Assembly (NCBI GenBank): GCA_020809705.1
Contig: CP085825.1
Span: 4,526,001-4,590,000 of the forward strand
Length of the DNA stretch: 64,000 nt
Reading direction: 5' to 3'
From: Calonectria ilicicola
Lineage: Eukaryota > Ascomycota > Sordariomycetes > Hypocreales > Nectriaceae
In this document: positions 1 to 12,540 of the stretch, in pieces
Layout: each line of letters starts with the position of its first letter
Position numbering within the stretch: position 1 is the stretch's first letter
Notes under the pieces: generated by a model
The model's database searches: none
What the model was told of the DNA's origin: nothing
The model's input: only the letters and a program-made list of their open reading frames with translations
Program-made: the position numbers and the translations under genes

Positions 1-1714
1 TGGTGCAGGAGGGCTGTCGGCATTAGCAGAGGCGAGCACAGGTGCAAGCACAAGGCAAAACGGCTGTAACTCTCAGACGCGGGCGCAGTAGGCACGAGCA
101 CACTGAGTGCGCCATGTGTCATGATGTGAAGCGAAGCGAAGTATCAATACCGGAGATAACACTGGATATGGCTAGTCAATCCAGAAGGATGGAAGGATGA
201 ATGAATGAACGCATGGTAGATGACGGGTGGCACGTATACAGTCTGTAAGCACTGCCGTGCTCCTCATTCAAAACGAAATCCCAGCCGTGCGCGCAGTCGT
301 GACACCGCGCTCGTGCCGTTAGGTAGACCTGAGGATCGGGACGAGAGGACCCCATGCTCGGAGGGTAGCATCCCACGGAGGAGGGCCCCATTTTTCCGGG
401 GCCTCAGAGTCTGTTCCGGCCCCCGGCCACCGGTAAGAGTGCACGGCGGGGTGCGCGGGCTGGGTGCACGGAGAGGCTCCTTGTACAACCAGTCCCCTAA
501 TGTTTTACACTTTCGAATAGGTGACCAAATCGGGAACCGGGCGAGCTCCATTACCTTCCTAGGGCAAATGCGATCGGCATCGATATCAAGGGTGCTTGGG
601 GTAGGGTCATGAAGTTGAGTTCGCCATGACGGGGACTTGGACGGCGCAGCCGCCGACTTGGACCGGGCAGTCGGTCAGGGCGTGCGCGACTCTGGCCCTG
701 CGCTGGGCATGGGAATGGAACGGCCAGCTGAGCGACTGATGATAGAGGGCTTGGCGCTGACGTTTTGGGGGCCGACGGGGAGGGGAAGCCTTGGGAAAGT
801 TGTTGGAGAATGGGGGTGTGGTATCATCAGCCAGCGAGGCCGGGATGATCGCTTCCAAGGAACAAGGTCGGCAGAGGTGGGCCGCAGCAGGGAGCAATGC
901 TCCAAATCGGGTCAATGAGAGAACAGAAACAGGTTTGCATGTTTGCTGACAAGTTTTTTTTTGCCCTTTGCGCCATCTCTAGCTTCACGCTGACGAGGGA
1001 TGAAGGTTCCGGTGAGGCGGTACATGCCCCCGCCCTCTCTTTGGTGCTTATCCCCTTGGACAATTTGATTATAGGGCCGAGTAGGGGGGGAAGGGAACCC
1101 CTTCGCTGGGAGGAGATGAGCTATCAAGGAAGGGCGGCTATTGACTTTTATTTAGATGCATCATGGAAGGAGATCCCAGACCAAAAAAAGTAGGGGACAG
1201 CCCTTGTCACCAAGCAAACATCTGGGGCTGACTCGTGGGCAAGATGGGGTGGGATTGCGTGCCTTAAAAAGCAATTTGCACTAATAGCCAAACGGCCAGA
1301 GAAAAAAAAAAATTGAAGGATGCAGGCTAATACAGACGTCTAAACGGCCGTGAACGGGTCGTCCAACGAACAAATGTATGCGCACTTTTGGTTAGTTAGT
1401 TAGACTTTTGACACGAAACAAGCTGATATTCTTTGGGCGACTGGGTAGGTGGTTGGCCGATGAAGTCAATAAGATATGGAATTCGTTGACGAGCTCGGGA
1501 AACTGTGCGAGATTTGACTTTGTGCGTGCTGGGAGCTGGGCTGCAAGAGGCTGCTGGCAGAACCAACAGGGTCACTTTGGTCCCCATCAAGGGCACCGTC
1601 GTCTGTCATCGTCACGCATCGACGTCGATTGGTGGTCCCGCACTTGGGCCCTGCAGATAGCGGCACGAAAGGGTTGCATGCGCATGCCGTGACGGGTTTG
1701 CCCATTCCGCGTAC

Positions 1715-1730
1715 CACACACACACACACG
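1715..1730. repeat. CA microsatellite
   Basis: A short run of about seven CA dinucleotides in non-coding DNA. Confidence 0.8.
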
Positions 1731-1810
1731 CACATCGAACCCAACACCCAACACAAATATATAGCAGCACAGGAAAAAAGCAACACAACGAAAATACACA
1801 CCCTTGGATG

Positions 1811-1827
1811 TGACGTGACGTGACGTA
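1811..1827 (+). promoter_or_regulatory. Tandem TGACG half-sites
   Basis: Three TGACG units follow each other directly, ending in TGACGTA. TGACG is the half-site bound by CREB/ATF-type bZIP proteins in many eukaryotes. The motif is seen in the sequence; any regulatory role is inference, and it lies more than 3 kb from the nearest gene. Confidence 0.25.
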
Positions 1828-4800
1828 TGACATCGGATCCGAAGGTGGATTGCTGACTGACTGTAGAACCCGGGAATAGCCTTGAGCGTTGCACCCGGCG
1901 GTACGAGCCTGGGATGTTCCCATGCACTGCATACGTACCTGTGTGATGATGATTGCTGAAAGATGACTAAAAGATGGCATATCGGTGCCACTGCTGAGCA
2001 TTGCAGCTTACAATATGGCACAAGCACGTAGCGAGCCGACAGGTGGCGCAACTAATCGTATTCGACCGAGAAGTTGGATCCCCAGTTGTTCGGTTCGAGG
2101 GCCCCGTCTTTTACCCGCTCGGTAATCATGGACAAGCCTCATTGACAATACCGAATGCCGCGGCCAGGAAGGGCCGTGAGAGGTCAAGACGGGAGCGGCA
2201 ATGAGATGGAGATTGATGGGATGGTCTGTGTGCGTTTGAGAGATAGATTGGGGAGAGCAGAGTCAGGAATCGATCGGTAGCGCCTGGGGAAAATGAGAAT
2301 CATGAGAGCTAGAAAGCTTGGGCCCCCCAGCCTCTCTGGCTCTGCCCTTGGTCATGAACTTGGACTTGGACAGGCAGGTCGAGCCAGGACAGGACGCCTT
2401 ATGTTAGGGTCAAGACGATGGCACAAGGAGAGGCCACCTGGGGCAAACGAATTGCCAAAAGGAGAACAGCCAGCCCGAGTAATCGACCGGAAAGAGTTGA
2501 CCAGAACAGGAGACCCATATGGTACCAAACTCTGTTGAACCCAGCGAGGGCGGCTGCTGCGGCGCCTAGTGAGTGAGGTGGAAGTGTGTCCTGGATGAAG
2601 TTTACCCCCCCGTCTCCACCTACGTACGTAGAAGATGGTCTGGAAAAGTGAGGGAAGGCTCCGCTATTGACACCCTCTCTCTGCCCTGTGTACGCCCAGG
2701 GGCCAAGCGCTGCTGCTGGCGCTCCGCGCCACAAACCTCCCACTTGCCGCCCCATGGGGACTTACTGGTTTAGGAAATCAATTCATACGGATACAAGCCA
2801 GCAACTAAAAAAAAAAAAAGAGCCACGAGAGAAGTCAAAGACAAGACAATTAAATCACAAACACTCCAAGCTCCTTAGGGAGCGCCAAGTGGCATTACTC
2901 TGACCAAGCCATTTCCCCTTCCCCCTCTCCATAGCGACCGGGTTTGCTGTGGGCGCCTCCATCGTAGTTGCTACGTTGAGCGTAGCATTATCATGTCGCC
3001 TTACGCCTAGTCACTGTTTCGCCTTACCCATTCGGCCAGATTGTGGCTTGGGAGTGGTGTCCCCCCCCGTCGCCGCTCGTGTATTTTTTTTTCTTTTTTG
3101 TTTTTTTTTCGGGTTTGGTGACGATATCTCCCCCACAGGCGCTCTCCCGAAAAAGCGAGACATACAGAAACACACACAGACAGCCCTGCCTTGCGGCCCC
3201 CAAACAGGCCTAAAGGAGCGGCAATCGACGCAGCCACAGCTGTCATAGGGTTTGGCCTCAACCATTGTTTGTTTCGTTTATTCAATGCATCACGGCTTCG
3301 CCCTGTCAGGAGCATCGACCAGCGCTACGCCACCAAGCCCACCGGCTCGCGGCTCCTTGCACGTACCCAGACTTGGCTTCTCTCGTTGCAAAACACAAAG
3401 AGCACAAAAAACCGGCAGGGCTGGTACTGGGGCTGGGGGGCGCCGGGTGTGTCTATAGAATAGAAGAAGTGTAGGATGCACATGTTGGCTGCAGGCGTGG
3501 ATTATCGCCCACGCATGTACGTACCCAGCGACGTGAAGTTTGCTCGTTGATCCCATGCAAAATAGACTTTGGCATCGTCGTTCTGCTGGGTCCCGCTGGC
3601 GCGCGCCTACCAAAGACCCATGGTACGAGAAGCCATGGTTTTTTTTTCCTCTCGAGCCACGCCTTTTCACGACGGAAAGGATAATGTCAGGTACTTTGTA
3701 CTCGAGACCTTGACTCTTTCCTCAACTCTGCCTCTTGTCTTCTCCATGATTTCCCTGCCACACACGCCCACTCCCACTTCTACTTCCACTTCCACCCCCC
3801 ACGCCCACACTGTCCACAGTCGGTTCTCACCCCCCTCCAGCCCTCTCCCACTCCCTCTCCCATTCTTTGCTCTCCTCCCTTTCCCCTTTGGCTTTCCCAG
3901 CGCCTGATTGCCCATCCCGCCGGCCAAGGCGGCAAGCTGTGACCCTCAGGAGAGCAAGGAAAAGTGGGATGTTGGACAGGCGTCACCGAACAGCAGCGAC
4001 TCAGGCGACTGAGCAGTAGTATCATCCCGGCACTATGACTCGACGGTTGCGAAGTTTGTTGTCATTGGGCCCAGACCCGGATCCGCGATGGTGGTTCTTT
4101 GCCCGTTTCCCCAGTGTTCCGAAATGTGAGCATCTTGGGTATAAAGCCGTTGCGTCCGATCCCCTGGAAATATTGCTTTCATCACCAGCTTCAGCTCCAT
4201 CATCACCGTCTTCGCCCATCTTCTGTCAGCAACCAGCAACTTCGACAACACCCGCCCAAGCGCCTCGATTTGGAACAGAACCCTGTCTTCACCCAATCGA
4301 GACCCTGATTGTCTTAGACACAAGCCTCTTCTCACCTGGCACAAGACCATTATTTTTGGAAGACCTATCTTTTGAAACAGGGCAGCAGCACTCCGCCGTC
4401 TGCTTTACTCTGTCTGTCGGTTTCTGTTTTGGCCAACGCATCGCGCCTATCCATTCTTCGTCACATCCCTGTTCAACGATACCCCCGGTCGCATCACACA
4501 GTATCCTGGCTGGCTTGTCTGCCCCAGATCACAACCCCATCAAGACAGAAAAATCCGCCCGTGTCCCAGGACCAGGATAACACAAACAAGGACAAGGACC
4601 CCTCATCTTCGTGTCATTGCCTTGTCCTGAACTTCGCAAAGACGTCTCCGAGCAAAGAAGAGACAAGACCCCTCCCCCCTTGTCTGTCTGAGTCTCTCCG
4701 TACGCACGCACTCTCACATACATACTTACACACACACGCCGTGTCTGTGTAAGACATCGACCAACTCAAATCCCGGGAAAGGACTCAGGATATCGTTCAT

Positions 4801-5110
4801 TATCCCCGTTCCCCGTACCCCGATCCACTCGTGAGCCAGATCTCTAAGCAGGGCAACGCACAGGAGCAGGCCCTCATCACACATTATCAAGGTCACTTAC
4901 CTTACCAAGCACCACCACCACACCCCCCTCCCCCATCCATCCCCATCTCGCCATCTCCTCATCTCCCCACTTCGTTATTCCAGCTCGCGCGTTGTGTCCA
5001 GCTCGCTAGCCCGGAATCTCTGATACATGCGCGAGTCGCCCACCGCGCCAACGCCAACATCCCCGTCTCCCTCGTCGCCTCTGGCGTATATTAGACATAC
5101 AAGTACTACC

Positions 5111-5596
5111 ATGTTGTCCATCACTCCCCAGGACCTTCAGCCCCAGCCTTACTACTATCTTCCCTTTCGTTCTACTCCGGTGGCTACGCACACGACTCGA
5201 CCTCAGCACCAGCATCAGCATCAGCACCAGCATCAGCACCAGCACCAACACCAGCATCACCAGCAACCTGAGCTACCTTACTTTGCTTATACTGGTATGG
5301 GCACGCCGCCTACTGGCATTGATACCATGACTGTTCAACGCCCAACCCAGGACGCCAGTGTTGCCCAGGCGCTGGAGATTGCGCGGGAGAGCCCAGACGG
5401 CTCGTCAGACCCAACCATCAGCAAGATTCTTGAGGGCGCCCTCGCCCAGATCTGGAACAAGGTGCAAGCCCAGCCAGACTCGTATGTCATGACGCGCGAC
5501 GAGTTTGCAGTCTTCAACTTCTTCCAGCACCGGTTCGCCGGTGATAAGACGGCGGTGAGCGCACGGAAGCGATACTGGGACAATGCCCGAGCTTGA
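5111..5596 (+). CDS. Small conserved fungal protein with His/Gln repeat, function unknown
   Basis: Single-exon model of 161 residues. The start at 5111 was chosen because the frame upstream of it is compositionally leader-like, while the Met at 5111 begins the sequence leading into the repeat. Residues about 32-52 are an alternating His/Gln tract encoded by CAC/CAT and CAG codons (5203-5266). The C-terminal half (about residues 75-161) has normal protein composition: a predicted helix containing ILEGALAQIW, then a segment with MTRDEFAVFNFFQHRF and a basic C terminus. That C-terminal part resembles conserved hypothetical proteins of Sordariomycetes as far as I recall; I know no function. There is no signal peptide or membrane segment. 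The His/Gln tract could be a flexible or metal-binding spacer. The gene is isolated by several kb on both sides and its upstream region is unusually long and pyrimidine-rich, which suggests regulated expression (inference). Confidence 0.6.
   Translation: MLSITPQDLQPQPYYYLPFRSTPVATHTTRPQHQHQHQHQHQHQHQHQHHQQPELPYFAYTGMGTPPTGIDTMTVQRPTQDASVAQALEIARESPDGSSDPTISKILEGALAQIWNKVQAQPDSYVMTRDEFAVFNFFQHRFAGDKTAVSARKRYWDNARA
5203..5266 (+). repeat. CAx/CAG trinucleotide-type repeat within a CDS
   Basis: Alternating CAG, CAC and CAT codons give an in-frame (His-Gln)n tract in the small protein at 5111. It is imperfect in the third base of the His codons, and its length is likely to vary between isolates. 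Confidence 0.85.
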
Positions 5597-8215
5597 TCGC
5601 CCGCCAGGATCATCATCCCGTCCGCCACCCCTTCCCAAGTTCCGGGCCATTCCCCTCCTAGACATCAACTCCGACCCGAACCGTTTTTGACGACTTAATT
5701 CAAACGACGATGACAAACGACGCCAACCGCTCGTACCCGATGCCCATTGTTTTATTGTCATTACTGCGCCATGACAATCGACACCACACCATGACCTGCA
5801 ATTACCATGCCAAACCATGCAAACACAACCCTGCGAGTCTGTCCTGATACCTGGGTTGACTCGCAGCTGTTACCGTTTTCATCATGTTTGGCCACCTCAT
5901 CTTTTGAATCTCTTGATCCCGTAGCTTCCGTCACCTCATCTCGCCTCATCTATCATCTCATGCTGGGACTAGTTGATGCTTCAACAAGCCTTATTACCCC
6001 TTGGGGCGTTTTTTCTGCCTCTGTCTCTGCCTCTCTTTCTTCTTTCCTCGTCCCGTCTTCATATGCGGGAAAGATCGAAAAGGGCAAGAATTGCGGGTTG
6101 AGCACAGCCTCTGCCTCCAATGGGCCCGTTCATCATCCATTAAGATCAGCTAGCACAAGAGCCAAAGAGACTGGAGCTGAAACTCTTATGGCCCAGGGCT
6201 AGTGTCACGCAACTCGTGCGTCTCATCATTCTGGAGAGGAAGAGAAGACGGCCAATGTTGGCTCCACCATGACGAGCACACTTGTTTGACGACGAGTGGG
6301 GTGGAAGATTTGGACGAATATGAGGCAAGGAATAAAGCTCCGAAGACTAGGCATTGGGCGGCATTGCACACCACCAGCGCCAACGCAGTGTCGGTATTTC
6401 CCATGCAACATCCGCATATCCGCTACTGTTCAAACGACGGATAACGACAACGAACGAGATTAAGAGACGCCGAGAGAGATCCGTGGCCCTGACCCCTGGT
6501 CGGTTCCCGGGGCTCTCCCCCGGTGGAATGCCCTGCTCTCGCTAGGCTGGCCCCTATCCCTCCTGGGAAAAGAAAAAGAAAGCTCTGGAGGGGCCCTAGG
6601 GCCTGGGGCCTGGGTGGGCTGCTGCAAGTGGCCCTGTCGCCCCCTGTGGAGTACGGGCACGCATGGCGCCCCGCCCATCAACGACGGCCCATGAACCGTG
6701 GACACATGGACGGGGCCCCATGCAGGACGTTGGAAGGGGAAATGGAATGGAACAAGAAGTGAGGTGAGGTGAGGTGAGAGGTGAGGCAGTGAGGCTCCCT
6801 GCAGCGGCCCTGCATGTCACAGCACAGCACACTGCCCACGGACCGGTGGGGACTTGCAGTGAGGCTCACTGTCACTGGCTGTCCCCTGTGGCTTCTTCCC
6901 CGGAACCGCCAAAACGCACCGACCCGCTCTCCTGTCCTGTCTCCTTGGACATTCCATCTGCCTGGTGCCCTGAACCCGGACTTGACCTGACCCAAGCGGC
7001 TTCTGCCAATACCCACTGCCATTGCGAATCAAGGCAAATGCCCAATTCCCGTTTAGTTGACTCGCGGTGGATTGCCCAAAGCTTCCATATTCCCCTTTGA
7101 GTCTTTCGACTCGGCTTCTGCCGCCCTCCCCCCCCTCTCCTCATTTGGATCCTCTTTTATTTTTTCTTCGGGGAGGGGCGCGCGGCTCCATTCTGCCGGC
7201 TATTGTACAGCAATGGCTTCCGGCTGCATGGGCTCTGCATTACCCTTCGAACTCCACTAGGGAGAAAAAAAAAAGAAAAAAACCCCAGGAAGGACTCCAC
7301 CCTCGACACTACTCCTGTACTTGATTCCATCGGGTCGTCGTCTGGCGCTGCTCGCCGGCGCATCCAACAGCCCTTGACTGTGCTCTGCCCACTTTGGACT
7401 CGAGCCGGGTGCTGTACCGAGAGCTAGTGCGTCTTTCCCTTCTTAGTCTTCTTCACTTCTTGTTTGCCCTTTACAGGGCCCATTTTTTGATTGGGTTTTG
7501 CTTGCAACATGGGGGTAAACTTTAAACTTGCATCTTCATTTCTCTTCGCTCATGTACAATACCATTTTTAGACATGTTAACACCCAGCGTGCTTTTTTTC
7601 GTCATTTCTTGCTTCATATCCAGATAGACTAGGTATCAATTTATTCAAGCGCTTTGTCATTTTCCCACTAATTTCTCGCCCTCGCTCCCTCATGCATAGA
7701 CCTTGGCTTTTGATTGTCTTGTTGCCTTGAGACGAGCCCAAACCTTTTTTTCTCCCCTTGCGGGGCCCCTCGTCCTGACCTTGCCTACTTTGGTCGGGCA
7801 CCATGATACGCGGATGTCGGTGAGTATGTTGGCTCACGAATACGATGGGCCAAACTCACCACAATGCTAATTAATAATAGCCTTTTGTCTGGATGATGGG
7901 TCTGTAGGATTAAGGATTCTCTCACTGGATAATCTGCTGGGCAATCAGTTGGCAAAATTGGCTTTTTTTATTAAAAAAAAAAAACAGAAGGTTGTTGTTG
8001 GTTATCCATACTAGTGAGTGATTGTGCATGCTACACGTACGTGGCATGCTTCGTACCTACTTCATGTAACGGTTTATTTAATTTTTTTAATCTTTTTTTC
8101 CCACCATTTTTTTCTCCAAAAAAAGGAGAAGGTGTGACAAAGAAAGAGAAAAACAAAATGAATCAGTGTAACAGTAACGTTCTTTTCGTTTCCAATACAA
8201 ATCTCTCTCCTCTTC
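5597..8215. other. Intergenic, 2.6 kb, no gene seen
   Basis: Between the small protein and the PNGase A gene. It contains a GAGGT tandem repeat (6761-6793), C/T-rich tracts around 7100-7460 and poly-A/T runs at 7265, 7975 and 8090. Open frames are short and unsupported. The 3' part is presumably the promoter and leader of the gene at 8216. Confidence 0.55.
6761..6793 (+). repeat. GAGGT tandem repeat
   Basis: Four to five units of GAGGT followed by degenerate GTGAGG units in non-coding DNA. Confidence 0.8.
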
Positions 8216-10556
8216 ATGGCTGGGATGAGAATCTGCTTGATCGCCCTGCTCGCCTTAGTCGCCGCCGCTACCGAGTCCGTCTCCAATGTGGATGTCTCTA
8301 ATAGAGCCCACGGAGGCGACGCCGGTTCCGCCGCAGCAACAGTGCATCATCATCCTCACAAGCGCCAACGCCAGCACCAGAACCAGCACAAGCGCGATCT
8401 GCTGTCGAGCAAGGTCGAATACGACAAAGATGGCCAAATCCATCAAGGGGAAACGACGGGATTAAACCAAAGCACACCCCTGAGAGCCTTTGAGCCTGCC
8501 GCGCCCATCCTGGGGCCCAACTACGGCATCCTCCGACTCGCCCATCCGTATCAGGCCCCCTCACACGGAGCTGATCACGATGAGATTCTGCTTGTGCAGC
8601 ATAACTTTCGGAGCTCCAAGCCGTTTGTGGGTAAGTAGGCTGATCCCTTTTTTATTTCAATCACCGCCATGATATTACATTACTACGCCGCATCCTCATC
8701 GTCATTTTAGATGATGCATCCCTCTGTCCGTACCAATCAGTGAGCGCTGACCACCGGCGGATTTTACAGTCGACTACACACCCCCGAGCACCAACTTCAA
8801 CCGCGTCGTGCTCAATCTTAGCGTCTCGACAGAGGGGTTCCAGCGTGACCGCGTTGGCAGCCTCTACTTGGGCGACTCTGAGGTATGGCGCATGTCCACC
8901 GTGTCAGCCCGGCCTGAGCAGGGCCTCGAATGGGGCTTCCTCAAGGACATGACGGCGTATCTGGCGCTGTGGAGGCAGCCGCAGCGGATCGTCCTCGACT
9001 TACCCAATTCGGTCGACGTCACTTATACGGGCTCTTTCAATGTCACGATAACGGCCACCTATGTGTATGCATTTCTGACCAAGGACAAGACGCCGCATGC
9101 ACCTGCAGATGTCATTCTCCCAATCGGCGCGGGGCGGGGCTCCGATGGCGGCGGCAGTGCATGGAAATACCCCAAAGAGCAGACGAGCAAGATGACGCAG
9201 ATCCCGCGCAACGTGAACCGCGCACACGTTGGCATTCACGCCATGGGATTGGGGCGGGAAGAGTTTTGGTGGAGCAACGTTCCCGACTCGAGGGCCGACT
9301 TCTTTGTCAACTCGTCGGGCCCTCTGCCGGCTGGCACCGGCGTGCGTGAGATTCGTCTCTCCGTCGATGGCTTCCCAGCGGGTATCGCGTGGCCGTTCCC
9401 GGCGTTGCTGGCGGGGGGGATCGCGGCGCCGATGAACCGCCCCGCCGCCCCGCCACAGTCCTTTGACCTCCGCGAGTCCGAGATTGACATCTCCGTCTGG
9501 CTGCCGTACCTTTGCGACGGCCGGCCGCATAATTTTTCGCTCGACGTCTTCCAGTTCCATGATGAGCTGGGGAACAATGAAGAGTTGCAGAGCGTCAGGG
9601 TTGAGACAAACTACTGGCTCCTTAGCGCCAATCTCTTCCTGTGGCTGGACGAGGACGAGGCGGCCATCACGACCGGGTCGCTGCCCATGGTCGAGAAGGA
9701 CGAGATTCGCTGGAAGATAGATGGCAACATGACGGCAGACACAAATTATCAAAACCATGGCATGACGTACGACATGCGCCTGTATCGGCTGCTGCGGCTC
9801 AAAACGAGGCGTGTCACAACGGAGAACGGCACTGATGAGCGCATGTGGCAGCAGCAGTTTGAGGCCTCAAGTCTTGGTTACTTTGATAGAGAGATGCGTC
9901 GTGGCATCGACACAATGTACGAGGGGAAATCAGATTCCTACACTGATCGGGCTGCTTTCTTCCACACGGCCTTTGAGTACCCGCTCACAGCCTTGATCAG
10001 CTACCTTCTTCCCGAAAGCCGGGACGGAAGCTTCACCATCCGCACGCAGCTGAAACAGACCGTCATCACCACCCTCGTGGGCAAGACGGCCTTCGTCGCC
10101 GGCTTCGAGCCTTGGGTGAAGCTAGACTGGAAAGTTAACAAAGATCCCCCAAGGGGCACCTGCATGCACTTCGTCCGTCACGGCGAGACACTGCAGATGC
10201 AAAACGCTAACGGCACTATGATGCTGGGCAGGGGGGACGTGGAGGTGAGCTTCAGGTTTGGCATCACTCCCTATCATGTAGACGCCCAGCGGCCGGGCTG
10301 CTTCCCCGAGCCGTTGCTCTACCGTCGCGACGTGCTCATGAACATGACACGGTATCGCGACCGGATCTGGACCTCCAAGCTCGACGAGCCATTCCACTAC
10401 GAGGTCCTGGGCATGTCCCACCTCATCAGCAGTCTCGAGGAGCAGGACATGAAGAACGCCCTCCACGATAAACCTCCGTATATCAAGTTCGCGCCGATTG
10501 ATATGGACGACGGCGCGTGGAAAGTCTTCATGGGCGTGCCCTTGGATGCGCTGTAA
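8216..10556 (+). CDS. Secreted peptide-N4-asparagine amidase A-type (PNGase A family) glycoamidase
   Basis: Two exons, 8216-8630 and 8770-10556; the 139-nt intron has a GTAAGT donor and TTTACAG acceptor and splices to ...FVVDYTPPSTNF..., giving 733 residues. The family hydrolyses the amide bond between Asn and the N-glycan, releasing intact glycans from glycopeptides. A signal peptide is evident (residues about 1-20, hydrophobic LIALLALVAAA). It is followed by a His/Arg-rich stretch with two Lys-Arg sites, so a Kex2-processed propeptide is plausible (inference). The body from about residue 135 carries the family-typical start (NRVVLNLSVSTEGFQRDRVG, then LYLGDSEVWR) and continues full length to the C terminus without breaks. 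Several N-x-S/T sequons (NLS, NVT, NSS, NFS, NMT) fit an extracellular or vacuolar glycoprotein. The alternative start three codons in (8225) would keep the signal peptide. It stands alone between two multi-kb spacers. Confidence 0.85.
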
Positions 10557-11261
10557 GCGTCCCAGCGAAAGGTTCTGGTTGGTGAGCATCACAGACGGCG
10601 CTATTTGGGAGGGGAGCCATTAAACCCACTGTGTCGTAGCCGAGAACCTACCCTCTCTCCAACACGCGAGCTAGGGAAAACCGGTTTGTTGGTGCGCGAT
10701 GAACGTCACGGGGAAAGTAAGCAACCTTGATGGCTTAGGTTAGAGTTTAACTCGAGGAGCGTGCTTGTGTCCTTGTTTTCTCCGGCCATGGGCACGATCA
10801 TGCACGTCGTCGGATGTGACTACGGCATGGTCAGATAGGCTATTATTGTAAGCTCGCGCCTAAGCTGCGCATGACAATCCAACTGACCTTACTCGCATAA
10901 CGAACATGGTCCTTTCCCTATGGCCGACGAGGAACTTCTGTTCCTCCCCTAGTATATCGAGCGAATCCTTCGCCTAATCGACAGGTAAAACATAAGTCCC
11001 TACCTGAACCATGACGCCCCTCTGCGCCTATCGTTTAGATTTGACGGCCAGCCATCCCTCCCCCCTAATTTTCGGGTGAAATTTAGGGTCTTGATCATGC
11101 CATACGGGAATGGAATGTAAACAACAAAAGAACAAACGGACAAACAAACAAACTAGGAACAAAAAAAAATTAAACCTGATGATGGAGAGCAAATCACGGG
11201 CAAACATTATGCGCCCAACACCAAGCGACGCAACCGAGGCGTATGCCAAGTTTACCAAAAC

Positions 11262-11300
11262 AGGAGAGGGACGGAGAGGGACGGAGAGGGAGAGAGAGGG
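11262..11300 (+). repeat. GAGAGGGAC tandem repeat
   Basis: About three units of a purine-only G/A-rich repeat ending in GAGAGAGAGG, in non-coding DNA. Confidence 0.8.
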
Positions 11301-12527
11301 GTTGGTTGCTTGCATAAACCATCTGCATGTCGGTGAATACAAGAAACGTGATGGTCAGCCAACTCCGAAACTCAATGATGAATTCCGGCACATTTTGACT
11401 CTAGCAGCATAAAAATACCAACGTCGTCGGCAATCAGTGTGCCGCATAAACCGTTAAACCTGGGCCATGATTTGAACGGTGTTGAAGATGAACATTCTTG
11501 GTCGCGTCATAGTGTCATGGTATAGAGTTGGCTAGCTGAGCGGTGAGTGAACGTGTGCCTGGATTTGGAGTGGGCAACCGAGCTAGCTCTGAACTTTGAA
11601 ACCCTTTCCCCTACAGCATGCTTTTTCTCTCTCTCTCGGGTGAGAGGCTTTGCGTTTTCGCGCGGAGGCGTCAAGGTGAGAGCGGGAGAAATAGACCTCC
11701 CGGGAGGGAGGGGGGGCAATCCGTTGGTGCATTCATTGGCCGCACGTGTACTCCGTATTATTTTTTTTTTGGCCTTCCGACTCCCTATTTCTCCGCCCCG
11801 GGGATCAGCGGCGGCACCGTCATCCCGCGAAATAGTTGTCAATGCAGCAGAGTCAGCTGCTGGAGGGATGGGGCGAAAATAAAAAAAAAAAGCTTGTGCA
11901 GCATCAGAGTTCGCAGCAGGTTCCTGGATCCCGGCGCTCGGGGATGCCTCCTCCCAGCCTGCTGGAACGCACTCGCTCCCGCCGTGCTGGGAACCCCGAG
12001 CCAGATGGCTTCGGGATGCGGGGACGTTGGAGAGATGAAACAAATCCGCCAAAAGGGTCTGGATTCCTCGCCGTCCTGCTCTACCTCGGGAGGCGGCAAG
12101 CCCAGAGGTTTTTCCCTCAGGAAGGAGGAAGGAATCTAGAACTGCTCTGCGGGACCCTGTGTAAAGCTTCTCGAGGGAGTGCGTTTTGTCGGTTGCGCAA
12201 AAAAAAAAAGGACAACGGCAACTTGTTGGAACTCAATAATATGGACAGGAGACACTCGGGGTGCAGCGAGAAGGAGGAAGAGGGTGTGAGTTGTCGAGTC
12301 AGGTGTGGGCATCAAGAGGCTTTCTAGAATACTGCCTGAACAGGCATCGCGAGGGTGGCTTCAGGGGGGGTTCCCATGCTGGAGCTGGTGTGTGTCTCGC
12401 ATCAGAGTTTCCCGGCAAGGCTTCGTTAACGCCGGATTCGCGCCGGTCACAGTCGACGACGACTAATAGTGTTTCACCAGGCAAAGGTTATTCCTCCCAC
12501 CGGGTGTGCATGAGGCGGCGGTCCGTC

Positions 12528-12540
12528 CACACACACACAC
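12528..12540 (+). repeat. Short CA microsatellite
   Basis: About six CA units in non-coding DNA. Confidence 0.7.

Larger units (their letters stand above)
1..5110. other. Gene-free 5-kb left flank with long pyrimidine-rich leader
   Basis: I see no credible coding region here. Open frames in this stretch are short, overlap each other on both strands and lack conserved motifs. Visible elements are a tandem TGACG motif near 1811, a CA microsatellite near 1715, several poly-A/T runs (for example 2805, 3085, 3640), and a strongly C/T-rich plus-strand tract from about 3700 to 5100. That tract precedes the small gene at 5111 and is the kind of sequence seen in fungal promoters and long 5' leaders; it contains many upstream ATGs. 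Whether the leader is transcribed cannot be told from sequence alone. Confidence 0.6.

Noticed and set aside
1466..2051. Overlapping minus-strand frames of 130-154 codons
   Set aside because: Three overlapping frames, Cys/Val runs derived from the CA repeat, no conserved motif.
4035..4752. 181- and 126-codon plus-strand frames before the small gene at 5111
   Set aside because: Both come from the pyrimidine-rich leader (Pro, Ser, Leu, Thr rich); treated as upstream frames of no shown function.
11507..12327. Overlapping open frames of 110-180 codons on both strands
   Set aside because: Several frames are open at once, composition is biased by simple sequence, and no motif, signal peptide or splice context is convincing.
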